Below, piece after piece: positions 8,738 to 17,739 of a DNA stretch of 64,000 nt (position 1 is its first letter; every line of letters begins with the position of its first letter). This DNA comes from Macrococcus armenti. GTDB lineage: Bacteria > Bacillota > Bacilli > Staphylococcales > Staphylococcaceae. The notes below the pieces were generated by a model. The model was given only the letters and a program-made list of their open reading frames with translations, did no database searches and was not told the DNA's origin. The DNA lies in NCBI RefSeq assembly GCF_020097135.1, contig NZ_CP083608.1:1426001-1490000 (forward strand), written 5' to 3'. The position numbers and the translations under genes were made by a program.

Positions 8738-9174
8738 TTGATTTGCTCCTTATTTAAAATTTCTTTTAGTTTATTTTTAAAGTTTTTACTCTTAACCGGG
8801 TTACTACCTTCTGTTGAAATCATGATACGCATCTCTCCATATATTAACGATGCCATATTAAAAAAGTTTGAGCGTTGCTGGTTCGTACAATCATTAACGA
8901 GCTGATGTTTTTCTATACGTTCCATTACGGCATCGTTCACTGCTTTGTCATTAGTAGCAATAAATACGATATCAAACGCGCTAATGTCCTGATGTTTAAA
9001 CGGCTGTTGCACAATTGTCACATCACTTTGTTGTATAACGTCTGTAACTTCAGGTGCAATGACCGTCACGTTTGCACCTTCGTTCATTAAGCCCTGGACT
9101 TTACGTGTTGCGACTCGTCCACCGCCGACGATAAGTATATTCTTCTCATTTATATCTAGCATTACTGGATACAT
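8734..9174 (-). CDS. sirC: Precorrin-2 dehydrogenase (siroheme synthase N-terminal type)
   Basis: NAD-dependent enzyme that oxidises precorrin-2 to sirohydrochlorin, the middle step in siroheme formation. The Rossmann motif LIVGGGRVATRK lies at about residues 12-23, followed by VIAPEV and the conserved FIATND near 80. The gene is 146 residues long, matching stand-alone versions without methylase or chelatase domains, which here are encoded separately by cobA and sirB. A longer frame begins at 9207 inside sirB, but AGAGGTGG sits just before the ATG at 9174, which I take as the start. It overlaps nirB by four bases. Confidence 0.88.
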   Translation of the reverse strand: MYPVMLDINEKNILIVGGGRVATRKVQGLMNEGANVTVIAPEVTDVIQQSDVTIVQQPFKHQDISAFDIVFIATNDKAVNDAVMERIEKHQLVNDCTNQQRSNFFNMASLIYGEMRIMISTEGSNPVKSKNFKNKLKEILNKEQIK

Positions 9175-9175
9175 G

Positions 9176-9877
9176 TTACGCCACCTCTTGAATTTTCTGT
9201 AACACACCGCGTGTCATATCGAAATGTAAGTCGAGCGTATTTGTAAAGGTAATGTTGTAACCTGCCTCTATAAAAGGCTTACTTAATCGCTTAATTTTTC
9301 TGACGAGATGCCCATCAAATAAAAAGTATGGCATCAAAACAATCGGTGTTTCTTTATCCATCTTCTTCAGCATCTCTTCAAAACTTAAATTACCATATAG
9401 CATTGCAGGTATTAAGTTTTGGCCTGTTCGAACGCTCATCTGATTAACCATTTGTGTCAGTCGTACGTCGGGTTCTGTAAAACGTTTATTACCGTGTGCA
9501 GTAATCAATATCGTTTCATTTTTATACTGTGCGATAATGCGTTCTGCTACTTCATATACAAATGCCGTATCACCGAAGCAATCGGCAATAACATACGGAA
9601 TATTCGTAGATGACAACACTGATTCCAATTGTGCTGGTATATCTTCTACCGCATGCATTGCTGGAAACAGAAGCATTGGTACGACAATAAGTTCCGTCAT
9701 TCCTTCGGCAACCATGCGCCGTAACACAATCGGCACATTTTCGTCATCTTTTTCTAAAAATGCAACATGCTGGATTGGTTCAGGCCGTTGTTCAATTATA
9801 TGTTGTACGAACGCCCGAAACCGCTCATTCTTATCCGGCATCTTTGAGCCATGTGCGATATAGATGATTCCTTTCAT
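9176..9877 (-). CDS. sirB: Sirohydrochlorin chelatase (CbiX/SirB type)
   Basis: Inserts ferrous iron into sirohydrochlorin to complete siroheme. The frame encodes 233 residues with the two repeated halves of the CbiX family. The first half has YIAHGSKMPDKNERF (His of the metal site) and VPMLLFPAMHAVEDIP. The second has LITAHGNKRFTEPD and VLMPYFLFDGHLV. The frame is open up to 10009, but a GGGGGG ribosome site seven bases before the ATG at 9877 fixes the start. It is the first gene of the sirB-sirC-nirB-nirD-cobA operon, so cofactor and apoenzyme are made from one transcript. Confidence 0.9.
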   Translation of the reverse strand: MKGIIYIAHGSKMPDKNERFRAFVQHIIEQRPEPIQHVAFLEKDDENVPIVLRRMVAEGMTELIVVPMLLFPAMHAVEDIPAQLESVLSSTNIPYVIADCFGDTAFVYEVAERIIAQYKNETILITAHGNKRFTEPDVRLTQMVNQMSVRTGQNLIPAMLYGNLSFEEMLKKMDKETPIVLMPYFLFDGHLVRKIKRLSKPFIEAGYNITFTNTLDLHFDMTRGVLQKIQEVA

Positions 9878-9910
9878 GTGCATTCCCCCCTTTAATAAAG
9901 ATACATCTAC

Positions 9911-9916
9911 ATTATA
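9911..9916 (-). promoter_or_regulatory. -10 element of the nir operon promoter
   Basis: A perfect TATAAT on the minus strand, about 28 bp before the sirB ribosome site. The -35 region is poor, as expected for a promoter that needs an activator. Confidence 0.6.
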
Positions 9917-9926
9917 ACTTAATATG

Positions 9927-9944
9927 TTGTGAATATGTTCACAT
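9927..9944. promoter_or_regulatory. Rex-type operator at the nir promoter
   Basis: TTGTGAATATGTTCACAT matches the Rex consensus TTGTGAA-N4-TTCACAA at all but the last base. Rex is the NADH/NAD-sensing repressor of anaerobic genes. The site covers the -35 region, a repressing position. Confidence 0.7.
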
Positions 9945-9955
9945 TGAGCGATGAA

Positions 9956-9969
9956 TAGGGATTTCCCTA
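9956..9969. promoter_or_regulatory. NreC-type activator site upstream of the nir operon
   Basis: TAGGG-ATTT-CCCTA is an exact match to the TAGGG-N4-CCCTA site of NreC, the response regulator of the staphylococcal oxygen and nitrate sensor system. Its centre is about 58 bp before the likely transcription start, a normal activator position. The nreABC genes themselves are not in this window. Confidence 0.75.
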
Positions 9970-9983
9970 TATAATTTATTTTG

Positions 9984-10034
9984 CAAGAAAAAACAAAAAA
10001 ACCGTTCAATGATGAAAATCATCATTGAACGGTT
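9984..10034 (-). terminator. Terminator of the infC-rpmI-rplT operon
   Basis: The arms AACCGTTCAATGAT and ATCATTGAACGGTT form a strong stem, followed on the minus strand by a long T-rich tract. Confidence 0.9.
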
Positions 10035-10044
10035 ATATTTGTTA

Positions 10045-10401
10045 TTATTTTAAAGCAGCTTTCGCTTGGTTTACTAACTCAGCAAATGCTTTTTCGTCAG
10101 AGATAGCGATCTCTGATAACATTTTACGGTTAATATCGATACCAGCAACTTTTAATCCGTTCATTAAACGGCTGTAGCTGATATCGTGCTTACGTGCTGC
10201 CGCATTGATACGTGCGATCCATAATTTACGGAATTCACGTTTCTTTTGACGACGGTCACGGTATGCGTATTGACCTGATTTCATTACTTGTTGTTTTGCT
10301 ACTTTATATAATGTATGTTTAGAACCAAAGTAACCTTTAGCTAATTTAATAACCTTCTTACGACGGGCGCGTGTTACTGTTCCACCTTTAACTCGTGGCA
10401 T
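10045..10401 (-). CDS. rplT: 50S ribosomal protein L20
   Basis: A 118-residue, strongly basic early-assembly protein of the large ribosomal subunit. It begins [16 protein letters not shown] and contains the conserved [14 protein letters not shown] stretch, as in all L20 proteins. It is the last gene of the infC-rpmI-rplT operon and in Firmicutes also acts as the repressor of that operon by binding its leader RNA. A leader of that kind is visible upstream of infC. Confidence 0.98.
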   Translation of the reverse strand: MPRVKGGTVTRARRKKVIKLAKGYFGSKHTLYKVAKQQVMKSGQYAYRDRRQKKREFRKLWIARINAAARKHDISYSRLMNGLKVAGIDINRKMLSEIAISDEKAFAELVNQAKAALK

Positions 10402-10430
10402 TATAATTCCTCCTTAGAAATATCCTATTA

Positions 10431-10631
10431 TTATTTTACGTACGTTAACATTTGTGCTACGCGTTTTTGATCACCTTTAGAAACTAAAGCTGCTTTACGT
10501 AAACCGCGTTTTTGTTTTGTTGATTTGTTTGCAAATAAGTGTGAAGTGTAAGCTCTAGAACGTTTTAATTTCCCTGAACCAGTTCTTTTAACACGTTTCG
10601 CTCCACCACGGTGAGTTTTCATTTTAGGCAT
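10431..10631 (-). CDS. rpmI: 50S ribosomal protein L35
   Basis: A 66-residue basic protein of the large ribosomal subunit with the typical [15 protein letters not shown] start and [15 protein letters not shown] core. It lies between infC and rplT with short gaps of 12 and 29 bp, in the order found in nearly all Firmicutes. Confidence 0.98.
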   Translation of the reverse strand: MPKMKTHRGGAKRVKRTGSGKLKRSRAYTSHLFANKSTKQKRGLRKAALVSKGDQKRVAQMLTYVK

Positions 10632-10643
10632 GTTTTTGTCCTC

Positions 10644-11180
10644 CTAGTTTTGTTTTTTTTCGACGATTGGCGCTAACATTAAGAACATTGAGCGGCCATC
10701 CATCTTTGGTTTTTGTTCAACAGTCGCAAGATCTTTACATTCTTCTGCAAATTTCTCTAATACGCGTTGACCGAATTCTTTGTGCGTAATTGCACGTCCA
10801 CGGAAACGAATAGATACTTTAACTTTATCTTCTTTCTCTAAGAATTTACGTGCATTCTTAAGTTTCGTATTAAAGTCATGATCTTCGATTGTAGGACTTA
10901 AACGAATTTCTTTAATCGTAACAACTTTTTGCTTTTTACGAGCTTCTTTTTCTTTCTTCTGCTGTTCAAACTTAAACTTACCGTAGTCCATAATTTTAGC
11001 AACGGGTGGTTTAGCGTTTGGTGCAACAAGAACAACATCAAGATTTACGCGTTCAGCAATTTCGATTGCTTCAAACTTAGTTTTAACACCAAGTTGTTCA
11101 CCATCATGTCCAATTAAACGTAATTCTTTCGCGCGAATTCTGTCATTGATTTGAGTTTGATCTTTAGCTATGGTTGACAC
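10644..11180 (-). CDS. infC: Translation initiation factor IF-3
   Basis: IF-3 binds the 30S subunit, blocks premature joining of 50S and checks the initiator codon. The protein shows the N-domain ([14 protein letters not shown]), the conserved [19 protein letters not shown] linker and the C-domain ([26 protein letters not shown]). The coordinate uses a GTG at 11180, the usual annotated start for this family. That GTG is itself part of the AGGAGGTG ribosome site, so initiation is more likely three codons later at ATA (11171), eight bases after AGGAGG. A start codon that IF-3 discriminates against would fit the known autoregulation of infC through rare start codons. Confidence 0.95.
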   Translation of the reverse strand: MSTIAKDQTQINDRIRAKELRLIGHDGEQLGVKTKFEAIEIAERVNLDVVLVAPNAKPPVAKIMDYGKFKFEQQKKEKEARKKQKVVTIKEIRLSPTIEDHDFNTKLKNARKFLEKEDKVKVSIRFRGRAITHKEFGQRVLEKFAEECKDLATVEQKPKMDGRSMFLMLAPIVEKKQN

Positions 11181-11203
11181 CTCCTATATGATTTACGAAG
11201 ACA

Positions 11204-11340
11204 AACAAAAAAGCGAATGCATTATGCACCCGCTATAAAATAGACATGTCTAACCATGTTATTTAAAACCCCGTAACTGCTTATGCGTCTTCAGGGCGAG
11301 AAGCGGGATGCTTCTACTTGTCCGTTTCGTATTCAACAGA
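11204..11340 (-). ncRNA. L20 leader (ribosomal protein autoregulatory RNA)
   Basis: The minus-strand leader contains GACAAGTAGAAGCATCCCGC, followed by CTTCTCGCCCTGAAGACG, the conserved core of the Firmicutes L20 leader, then a terminator hairpin (GCGGGTGCAT / ATGCATTCGC, 11213-11233) and a T-run (11204-11212). L20 binding is known to favour termination in this RNA family. Confidence 0.88.
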
Positions 11341-11344
11341 CTTA

Positions 11345-11373
11345 ATAATAACAGGGTTATGCATCAATGTCAA
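11345..11373 (-). promoter_or_regulatory. Promoter of infC, inside the 3' end of lysP
   Basis: TTGACA, 17 bp, TATTAT on the minus strand. The -35 hexamer lies within the last codons of lysP, and transcription would begin near 11337. Confidence 0.7.
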
Positions 11374-12853
11374 CATCTATTTTTTCATATTCGCTCATAT
11401 CGTGATTTTGTGATAAATCAACTTTATTTAAAGGTATCTTTTTCGTTTTATATCTTAACTTATGATAGAAGAAAAATGCTAAGAAGATTGGAATTCCCAT
11501 ATACGTAATCATAAAGCCGTTAATATCAAAGTTACCATTTAATATCAGATCCGTATCCTGACCGATAATAACAAACAGGCATAATACAAATGCAAAGATC
11601 GGACCGAATGGGAACCACATTGCTTTATACTTCAATACCGATAAATCTTTATTCTGAGCATAAAATGCACGACGGAATCTGTAATGACTGATTGCGATAC
11701 CAAGCCATGCGATAAATCCAGTCAATCCACTTGCTGCTACGATATATTCATACGCTCCACTCGCTACACGTTCAACTAAGAAGATAATCAGTACAACTAC
11801 AAATGTTGCGAGTAAACTCGGAATCGGCACACCTTTATGATTTGTTTCTGAGAATTTACGTGATGCTAATCCATCTTTCCCCATCGCATATAACATACGT
11901 GTTGAAGCGTACATTCCAGAGTTACCTGCTGATAATATAGACGTCAAAATTACTGCATTCATAAACGATGCTGCAAAGGCAAGTCCTGCATTTTCAAAAA
12001 CTAATGTGAACGGTGACTTCGCAACACTATCGCCGCCCATTAAATTAGGATTTGTATAAGGAATGATTAAACCGATGACTAATATCGATAAAATATAAAA
12101 GATTAAAATTCTCCAGAATACTTGTTTAATTGCTTTTGGAATTGTTTTTTCCGGTTCTTCAGACTCACCAGCTGTAATTCCTACAAGCTCTGTTCCCTGG
12201 AAACTAAATCCTGCAACTAGGAATACACCAAGTATCGTTAAGAAACTTCCCGTTAATCCGTGACCTACAAACGGTGCATCACCAGCTGTAAAGTTTTTAA
12301 ATCCTAAATATTCTCCTCCGAGAATCCCGAAGATTGTCAGTAAACCGATTGCTAAAAATAATAAAACTGTTGCAACTTTAATGATTGCAAACCAATACTC
12401 ACTTTCACCATAAACGCGAACTGATAACGTATTTAAAAATAATATAATCGCTAAAAAGATTAAACTCCACGCCCAACCCGGTAAGAAATTCATCGGTTCC
12501 CAGTATTTAATAACACTTGCTGCAATACTTACGTCAGCAGCAACGGTGATAACCCAGTTAAACCAATAGTTCCAGCCCAGTGCAAATCCTAGTGAAGGAT
12601 CTACAAATCGTGTTGCATACGTTGAGAAACTTCCTGATATCGGTAAATATGTTGCCATCTCTCCGAGTGATGTCATTAAGAAAAATACCATTATACCGAT
12701 AATCGTGAATGCGAGTAACGCACCACCTGGCCCGGCATCGCGAATCGCGCCACCACTTGTCATAAATAATCCAGTACCGATACATCCACCGATTGCAATC
12801 ATGGATATATGTCTTTGTTTCAATTTCCTTTGTACTTCATTTGCACTCGACAT
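11357..12853 (-). CDS. lysP: Lysine-specific permease (APC family)
   Basis: A 498-residue membrane protein of the amino acid-polyamine-organocation superfamily with twelve predicted membrane segments. The N-terminus has the typical RHISMIAIGGCIGTGLF motif of the first helix, and TAGESEEPEKTIPKAI follows helix 6, as in LysP and related permeases. The frame is open to 12910, but that part lies in the riboswitch terminator. The ATG at 12853 follows GAAGGGAAG. A lysine riboswitch directly upstream supports lysine as substrate, with the gene shut off when lysine is plentiful. I see no terminator of its own before the infC leader. Confidence 0.93.
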   Translation of the reverse strand: MSSANEVQRKLKQRHISMIAIGGCIGTGLFMTSGGAIRDAGPGGALLAFTIIGIMVFFLMTSLGEMATYLPISGSFSTYATRFVDPSLGFALGWNYWFNWVITVAADVSIAASVIKYWEPMNFLPGWAWSLIFLAIILFLNTLSVRVYGESEYWFAIIKVATVLLFLAIGLLTIFGILGGEYLGFKNFTAGDAPFVGHGLTGSFLTILGVFLVAGFSFQGTELVGITAGESEEPEKTIPKAIKQVFWRILIFYILSILVIGLIIPYTNPNLMGGDSVAKSPFTLVFENAGLAFAASFMNAVILTSILSAGNSGMYASTRMLYAMGKDGLASRKFSETNHKGVPIPSLLATFVVVLIIFLVERVASGAYEYIVAASGLTGFIAWLGIAISHYRFRRAFYAQNKDLSVLKYKAMWFPFGPIFAFVLCLFVIIGQDTDLILNGNFDINGFMITYMGIPIFLAFFFYHKLRYKTKKIPLNKVDLSQNHDMSEYEKIDVDIDA

Positions 12854-12875
12854 AATAATACTTCCCTTCTCATTT

Positions 12876-12914
12876 AAAAATAAAAAAACTGGATGCACAA
12901 TTGTGTGCATCCAG
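12876..12914 (-). terminator. Riboswitch-controlled terminator before lysP
   Basis: CTGGATGCACA and its inverted partner form an 11-bp-plus stem followed by seven T residues on the minus strand, between the aptamer and the lysP start. Confidence 0.9.
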
Positions 12915-12931
12915 AAAATTATTGTTCATAA

Positions 12932-13110
12932 TTTAGTAGCGCATCACAAATTGTGACAGTCTGTTACATATTATGCAACAGCCCAGAATTTAAGCTCATA
13001 CACTTATCTTCTTCGGCGTCATTTCCTTTTACCTAGTTTCATATACGTGTATGACGTATCCACTTGGCTACTCTTAAATAACGCGACCTCTACCTCAACG
13101 AGGAATATTA
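12932..13110 (-). ncRNA. Lysine riboswitch aptamer
   Basis: The minus strand contains the L-box signatures GAGGTAGAGGTCGCG, AAGAGTA, GGTAAAAGGAAATGACGCCG, then GAAGAAG and CTGGGCTGTTGC, in the order of the five-helix junction of the lysine aptamer. It is followed by a terminator and the lysine permease, so binding of lysine is expected to stop transcription. Confidence 0.93.
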
Positions 13111-13121
13111 AGTTATTGATA

Positions 13122-13150
13122 AATATACATGAAATAATTTGATAATACAA
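13122..13150 (-). promoter_or_regulatory. Promoter of the lysine riboswitch-lysP unit
   Basis: TTGTAT, 17 bp, TATATT on the minus strand, placing the start just before the aptamer. Confidence 0.45.
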
Positions 13151-13223
13151 GCATAAATTTTATGCGATTAAATTTTTTTGTCATACACACTTATCTTTAC
13201 CCTATTACTTCTAGTAGTATTCA

Positions 13224-15152
13224 TTATTTTTTCAGACGAATTTCATCAACGATTGACCAGATAAATTCATCGCGCTCCATCGTTTTTGACTCTTTCTTAC
13301 CGTATTGACGTACATTTACTTCTTTGTTTTCAATTTCTTTATCCCCTACAACGATTTGATAAGGAACTTTGTGCATTTGTGCTTCTCGGATTTTATAGCC
13401 CATCTTCTCTTCGCGGTCATCAATATGACAACGCACACCGTGTGACTTTAATTCGTCATATAAACTTCTCGCATAGTCATAGTGTACTTCATTAGATACC
13501 GGGATAATTTCAATTTGATTTGGCGCTAACCATAATGGGTATGCACCTTTGTACTCTTCTGTTAAGAATGCAACGAAACGTTCCATCGTAGAAATTACTC
13601 CGCGGTGAATGACTACTGGACGATGTTTTTCACCATCGCTACCGATATATTCTAAATCGAAACGTTCAGGTAACAGGAAGTCAAGCTGAACAGTAGATAA
13701 TGTTTCCTCTTTACCTAATGCAGTTTTAACCTGTACATCCAGCTTAGGACCGTAGAATGCCGCTTCACCCGGCGCTTCTTCATAATCAAGTCCCATTTCA
13801 TCAACTGCTTCTTTCAGCATTGCTTGTGCGCGTTCCCACATTTCATCATCCTGGAAGTACTTCTCAGTATCTTCTGGATCACGATAGCTTAAACGGAATT
13901 TATAGTCTTTAAATTTAAAGTCTTTATAAACATCGATTACAAGTTGAACAACGCGGATAAACTCTTCTTTAATCTGATCGGGACGTACAAAAATGTGTGC
14001 ATCGTTTAAAGTCATACCACGAACACGCTGTAACCCACTCACAGCCCCACTTGCTTCATAACGGTGCATCGTACCAAGTTCAGCAATTCGAATCGGCAAT
14101 TCACGATATGAATGTGGTTTGTTTTTATAAACCATCATATGGTGTGGACAGTTCATCGGGCGTAGTACAAGCTGTTCGTTTTCCATATCCATTAATGGGA
14201 ACATATCTTCCTGATAGTGATCCCAGTGACCTGATGTTTTGTACAGATCAACTGAACCCATTACAGGTGTATATACGTGGTCATAACCTAATGCTACTTC
14301 TTTATCAACGATGTATCGCTCTAACTCACGACGAATCGTTGCACCGTTAGGTAACCATAACGGTAAACCAGCACCTACGAGTTGATTCGTAGTAAATAAT
14401 TCTAATTCTTTACCAATCTTACGGTGGTCACGCTCTTTACGCTCTTCTAACATTTGTAAATGCGCTTTTAACGCTTTCTTATCGAAAAATGCAGTTCCGT
14501 ACACACGCTGTAACATTTTGTTATCGCTGTCACCTCTCCAGTAAGCACCAGCAACTGATAATAGTTTAAATTCTTTAATCTTAGCAGTTGAAGGGACATG
14601 TACACCACGGCAAAGATCCGTGAACTCACCTTGAGAATAAATCGTTACGTTTTCATCTTCTGGAATTGCATCGATTAACTCTTGCTTATATGGATCATCA
14701 GCGAAAATTTTCTTTGCTTCATCGCGACTTACGACACGACGCTCAATCGCAATATTTTCACCAACGATTTGACGCATCGTTTTTTCGATTTCAGATAAAT
14801 CTTCGCTTGAAATTTTGTGGTCAGTGTCTACATCATAATAGAAACCTTCTTCAATGACCGGTCCTACACCGAAGTGAACGTTACCGTACATGCGCTTTAA
14901 AGCTTGCGCCATTAAATGCGCTGTTGAGTGACGTAATACTTCAATACCTTCTTTAGATTCAGGTGTGATAATTTCGATATCACCATCAACTTCAAGCGCT
15001 GTAGATAAATCAACCATCTTACCGTTGAATTTACCAGCTAACGCTTTTTTCTTTAAACCTGGACTGATTGAAGCAGCTATCGCTTCAGTCGTAATACCAC
15101 GCTCAAATTGTTTTACATTACCATCTGGAAACTTAACATTAATTTCACTCAT
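13224..15152 (-). CDS. thrS: Threonyl-tRNA synthetase
   Basis: Class II synthetase of 642 residues that charges tRNA-Thr. In order: TGS domain (residues 1-63), the editing domain with [11 protein letters not shown] near 77 and CRGVHVPST near 182, the catalytic core with [11 protein letters not shown] (motif 2 region, Cys and His zinc ligands) and the C-terminal anticodon-binding domain after about residue 535. The ATG has GTGAGG upstream. A threonine-type T-box leader lies directly in front, giving induction when tRNA-Thr is uncharged. Confidence 0.98.
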   Translation of the reverse strand: MSEINVKFPDGNVKQFERGITTEAIAASISPGLKKKALAGKFNGKMVDLSTALEVDGDIEIITPESKEGIEVLRHSTAHLMAQALKRMYGNVHFGVGPVIEEGFYYDVDTDHKISSEDLSEIEKTMRQIVGENIAIERRVVSRDEAKKIFADDPYKQELIDAIPEDENVTIYSQGEFTDLCRGVHVPSTAKIKEFKLLSVAGAYWRGDSDNKMLQRVYGTAFFDKKALKAHLQMLEERKERDHRKIGKELELFTTNQLVGAGLPLWLPNGATIRRELERYIVDKEVALGYDHVYTPVMGSVDLYKTSGHWDHYQEDMFPLMDMENEQLVLRPMNCPHHMMVYKNKPHSYRELPIRIAELGTMHRYEASGAVSGLQRVRGMTLNDAHIFVRPDQIKEEFIRVVQLVIDVYKDFKFKDYKFRLSYRDPEDTEKYFQDDEMWERAQAMLKEAVDEMGLDYEEAPGEAAFYGPKLDVQVKTALGKEETLSTVQLDFLLPERFDLEYIGSDGEKHRPVVIHRGVISTMERFVAFLTEEYKGAYPLWLAPNQIEIIPVSNEVHYDYARSLYDELKSHGVRCHIDDREEKMGYKIREAQMHKVPYQIVVGDKEIENKEVNVRQYGKKESKTMERDEFIWSIVDEIRLKK

Positions 15153-15186
15153 TGTATACGCCTCACTTTTTATTTATTTAACAACA

Positions 15187-15430
15187 AAAAAGACCCCATC
15201 CCAAAAAGGGACGAAGTCTATTCGCGGTACCACCCTAATTACTGATTACTCAGCAACTCTGCATAAGATAACGGTCTTGAGCCGGATAGTGATTAACTAC
15301 CATTCAAATAAGGGAGTAACATGTGATATTAATTACTGATTCACACCACCATCAGCTCTCTATAAATTAATGTGTCACTGTCATATCCTTAAGATGTTTT
15401 TATATAAACGAATGTATTTGTTGTTTGATA
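15187..15430 (-). ncRNA. T-box leader of thrS
   Basis: The minus strand carries the T-box core GGGTGGTACCGCG (15223-15235), an upstream stem I with the typical AGAGAGCTGATGGTGGTGTG stretch, and a terminator formed by AGACTTCGTCCC and GGGATGGGGTCT with a T-run. The alternative antiterminator includes the T-box core. I could not place the specifier codon with certainty; an ACA lies in the right area. Confidence 0.92.
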
Positions 15431-15436
15431 TATATT

Positions 15437-15464
15437 ATTATACACATTTCGTTGCAATTTTCAA
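15437..15464 (-). promoter_or_regulatory. Promoter of the T-box-thrS unit
   Basis: TTGAAA, 16 bp, TATAAT on the minus strand just upstream of the T-box leader. Confidence 0.6.
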
Positions 15465-15467
15465 ATT

Positions 15468-16388
15468 TTATTTTTCTCTTCTGTAATTTTTTCCGTCTAA
15501 CATATAAGCATCACTTAACGTTTCGATGCGTTCCATTATACGGCGTGCTTTCGTTAGTTCAGATCCTTGTTTCGTCATCGATAAATGATGCGACAGTTCT
15601 TTAAAGTCAAAGTTTGAACTGAAAAACGTCGGCATATTATTCATCATACGATGATTTAAAATCGGCCCAAGCACTTCGTCACGCACCCATGGCGTTAAAT
15701 CTTCAGCACCGATATCATCTAACATTAACACCGGTGTATTTTTCACACGATTTAACCGTTCATTATATGTACCATCTTTAAACCCATTTTTAAGTTCACG
15801 TATAAATTCAGGAAAGTAAAGTAGCGTCGTATAAATATATCGCTCTTTTAATTCATTGGCAATCGCACCTAATATAAACGATTTCCCTGTACCGAATGGT
15901 CCATGAATATACATCCCTTTCGTATCATTGCCTTTTGCGATATCGATACAGACTTTATTCGCTTGACGCACGATATCTATACGACCTTTATTATCAAGAT
16001 GAATATTCGAAAGTTTTGCATTTAGCACATCTTTAGGCATATGTATTGCTGTAATAAACTGTTTCATCTTCTGTGCTTCATCATAGGCAAGTTTAGATGG
16101 ACATGGTAAGTGTCTGATTTTTATTCTATTGTTTTCAATATAAAGTTCAGGTGTATGACCCGGCACAAAGTTTTTACATTGACCGAAAGACTCACATTCA
16201 CTGCACATTTTAGATGAATCTTTGAATTCCTGAAGGACAGTTAAATCATTATCAATCATCTTATCTGTTACGTCATTCGCTTCAATGAACGCTTTTATTT
16301 CCGGTTCATTTATCGTTTCTAATTTAATGCTTTCAATTCGTTTAAAGATATCACTGTTCGCATTTAATATCGACCCCATATGCTTCAT
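15468..16388 (-). CDS. dnaI: Primosomal protein DnaI (helicase loader)
   Basis: A 306-residue AAA+ ATPase that loads the replicative helicase at oriC and at restarted forks. The N-terminal part carries the zinc-binding cluster CSECESFGQC near residues 59-68 and a downstream Cys. Walker A is GPFGTGKS near 163, and Walker B is VLMLDDIG near 226. The ATG overlaps the TAA of dnaB as TAATG, so the two proteins, which act together, are translationally coupled. Confidence 0.95.
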   Translation of the reverse strand: MKHMGSILNANSDIFKRIESIKLETINEPEIKAFIEANDVTDKMIDNDLTVLQEFKDSSKMCSECESFGQCKNFVPGHTPELYIENNRIKIRHLPCPSKLAYDEAQKMKQFITAIHMPKDVLNAKLSNIHLDNKGRIDIVRQANKVCIDIAKGNDTKGMYIHGPFGTGKSFILGAIANELKERYIYTTLLYFPEFIRELKNGFKDGTYNERLNRVKNTPVLMLDDIGAEDLTPWVRDEVLGPILNHRMMNNMPTFFSSNFDFKELSHHLSMTKQGSELTKARRIMERIETLSDAYMLDGKNYRREK

Positions 16389-17731
16389 TACTTATCCTCC
16401 TCCCATGATTGTTTCAGTTCTTCCATTAATTTCTGTCGTTCTTTTTCTAAATCAACATTATCTTGTTCTCGTGTTTCTGTCTTATGATTATCTTCTTCCA
16501 GCAGCCACTTCGGTGTCATTTCTTTTTGAACTGTATTTTGTTTATTAAAAGTATTTGTTCGTTTATTCGATTTTTCTTTTTTCTTCTGTTCAAAAGATTT
16601 TACATAATTATATGCTGCTTCACTACTTGTTAATTTCTGCTTTTTCCAGTTTGACGCGATTTCTTCAATATAGCTTTGCGGGAGTTTCATATCATTTGTA
16701 AACATGACATACTGAAGGAGTATATTCATGACGCCAAATGGTAGCTGCTCACGTTCAAGAATGGATTCAATCATACGTTTTTGCTTAATCGTCGGCTCCG
16801 ATTTACTGAATGATGTCAGCATATCAATCGGGCTCGTCGTATCCATCAGCTCGAACCACGTAAGTTTCGTTTCTGGTTCTTCATGCTGCGTTTTTTGCAG
16901 TGTAAGTTGCGGAAGTTTCCCGTCGTGTTCAATCTGATAAAAATCTCTTGCATTTTTGCGCAAGTCTTCATGGGATATTTTCTGATCACTTGTTAGTGAT
17001 TTCAATATAATCCCGCGCATATCATGAGCTGCAATATCATACAATGTCGCCAGCTGCACAATTAAATGACGTGTCGCTTTAGGGAGCTGACTTTTCGTAA
17101 TTAAGTTCTGTGCGAGAAGCATTTCAAGTAAATCGAAGTCAAATGTATGCTGATGTACAGGAATCCCGTATGATTCATTTTGTTTCACAATATGTTCATT
17201 ACCTTCAAAAACGACTTTATCAGGTGTTTTCGGTGTACCGAATACATCCATGTACTTAACCGATACATCCTGGTAACCATCTAAATTAAACATTTCATTA
17301 CAAAATCTTGCCTTCAGTTGCTGGTATCGCGGTTTACCAACTTGCTGGAACAAAAACACCGACAACATCGGATCATTAAAAAACTGTGTTGGCATTACAG
17401 GTGCTATCAATTTATAAACAAACTTCTGATTATCCTCAATACGCATATATGTTTTAAGCAATCCAATTGCTTCTAATCGTTTACGAACAACTTCAAAGTG
17501 CGCTAAATTCATCTTCAGCTCACTTAATATAATGTAATGATTAAGTACACCGCTCGTCTGCTCATATCCTGTCAGAAACTGACGTAGAAATTGATATACA
17601 CCGATACATTCAACACCAATCAGTGGCGTATATAAAGTCGACAATACATCTTCAGTAACTTGTGTTGCGACATAATTACTTATAACAATAAATTCATCCG
17701 TTCCATTAAGTTCAGTAAAATAACGTTCCAT
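16388..17731 (-). CDS. dnaB: Replication initiation and membrane attachment protein DnaB
   Basis: A 447-residue Firmicutes-specific primosome protein of the DnaB/DnaD superfamily, not to be confused with the helicase. It is needed with DnaD and DnaI to open the origin and load helicase. The central and C-terminal DDBH2-type region includes YNYVKSFEQKKKEK near 375-390, matching the YxxxIxxxW-like helix of this family. A highly charged tail follows. It lies between nrdR (8 bp away) and dnaI, the standard Firmicutes order. Confidence 0.93.
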   Translation of the reverse strand: MERYFTELNGTDEFIVISNYVATQVTEDVLSTLYTPLIGVECIGVYQFLRQFLTGYEQTSGVLNHYIILSELKMNLAHFEVVRKRLEAIGLLKTYMRIEDNQKFVYKLIAPVMPTQFFNDPMLSVFLFQQVGKPRYQQLKARFCNEMFNLDGYQDVSVKYMDVFGTPKTPDKVVFEGNEHIVKQNESYGIPVHQHTFDFDLLEMLLAQNLITKSQLPKATRHLIVQLATLYDIAAHDMRGIILKSLTSDQKISHEDLRKNARDFYQIEHDGKLPQLTLQKTQHEEPETKLTWFELMDTTSPIDMLTSFSKSEPTIKQKRMIESILEREQLPFGVMNILLQYVMFTNDMKLPQSYIEEIASNWKKQKLTSSEAAYNYVKSFEQKKKEKSNKRTNTFNKQNTVQKEMTPKWLLEEDNHKTETREQDNVDLEKERQKLMEELKQSWEEDK

Positions 17732-17739
17732 TAAGGCAC

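Noticed and set aside
9176-10009. Longer sirB with 44 more residues
   Set aside because: The extra part covers the promoter and operator sites, while a strong ribosome site precedes the ATG at 9877.
12558-12785. Minus-strand frame of 75 codons inside lysP
   Set aside because: It is an out-of-frame shadow of the permease gene.
13140-13223. Terminator after thrS
   Set aside because: The inverted repeats here (GCATAAA/TTTATGC and ATTACT/AGTAGT) have no T-run in the direction of thrS or are very short.
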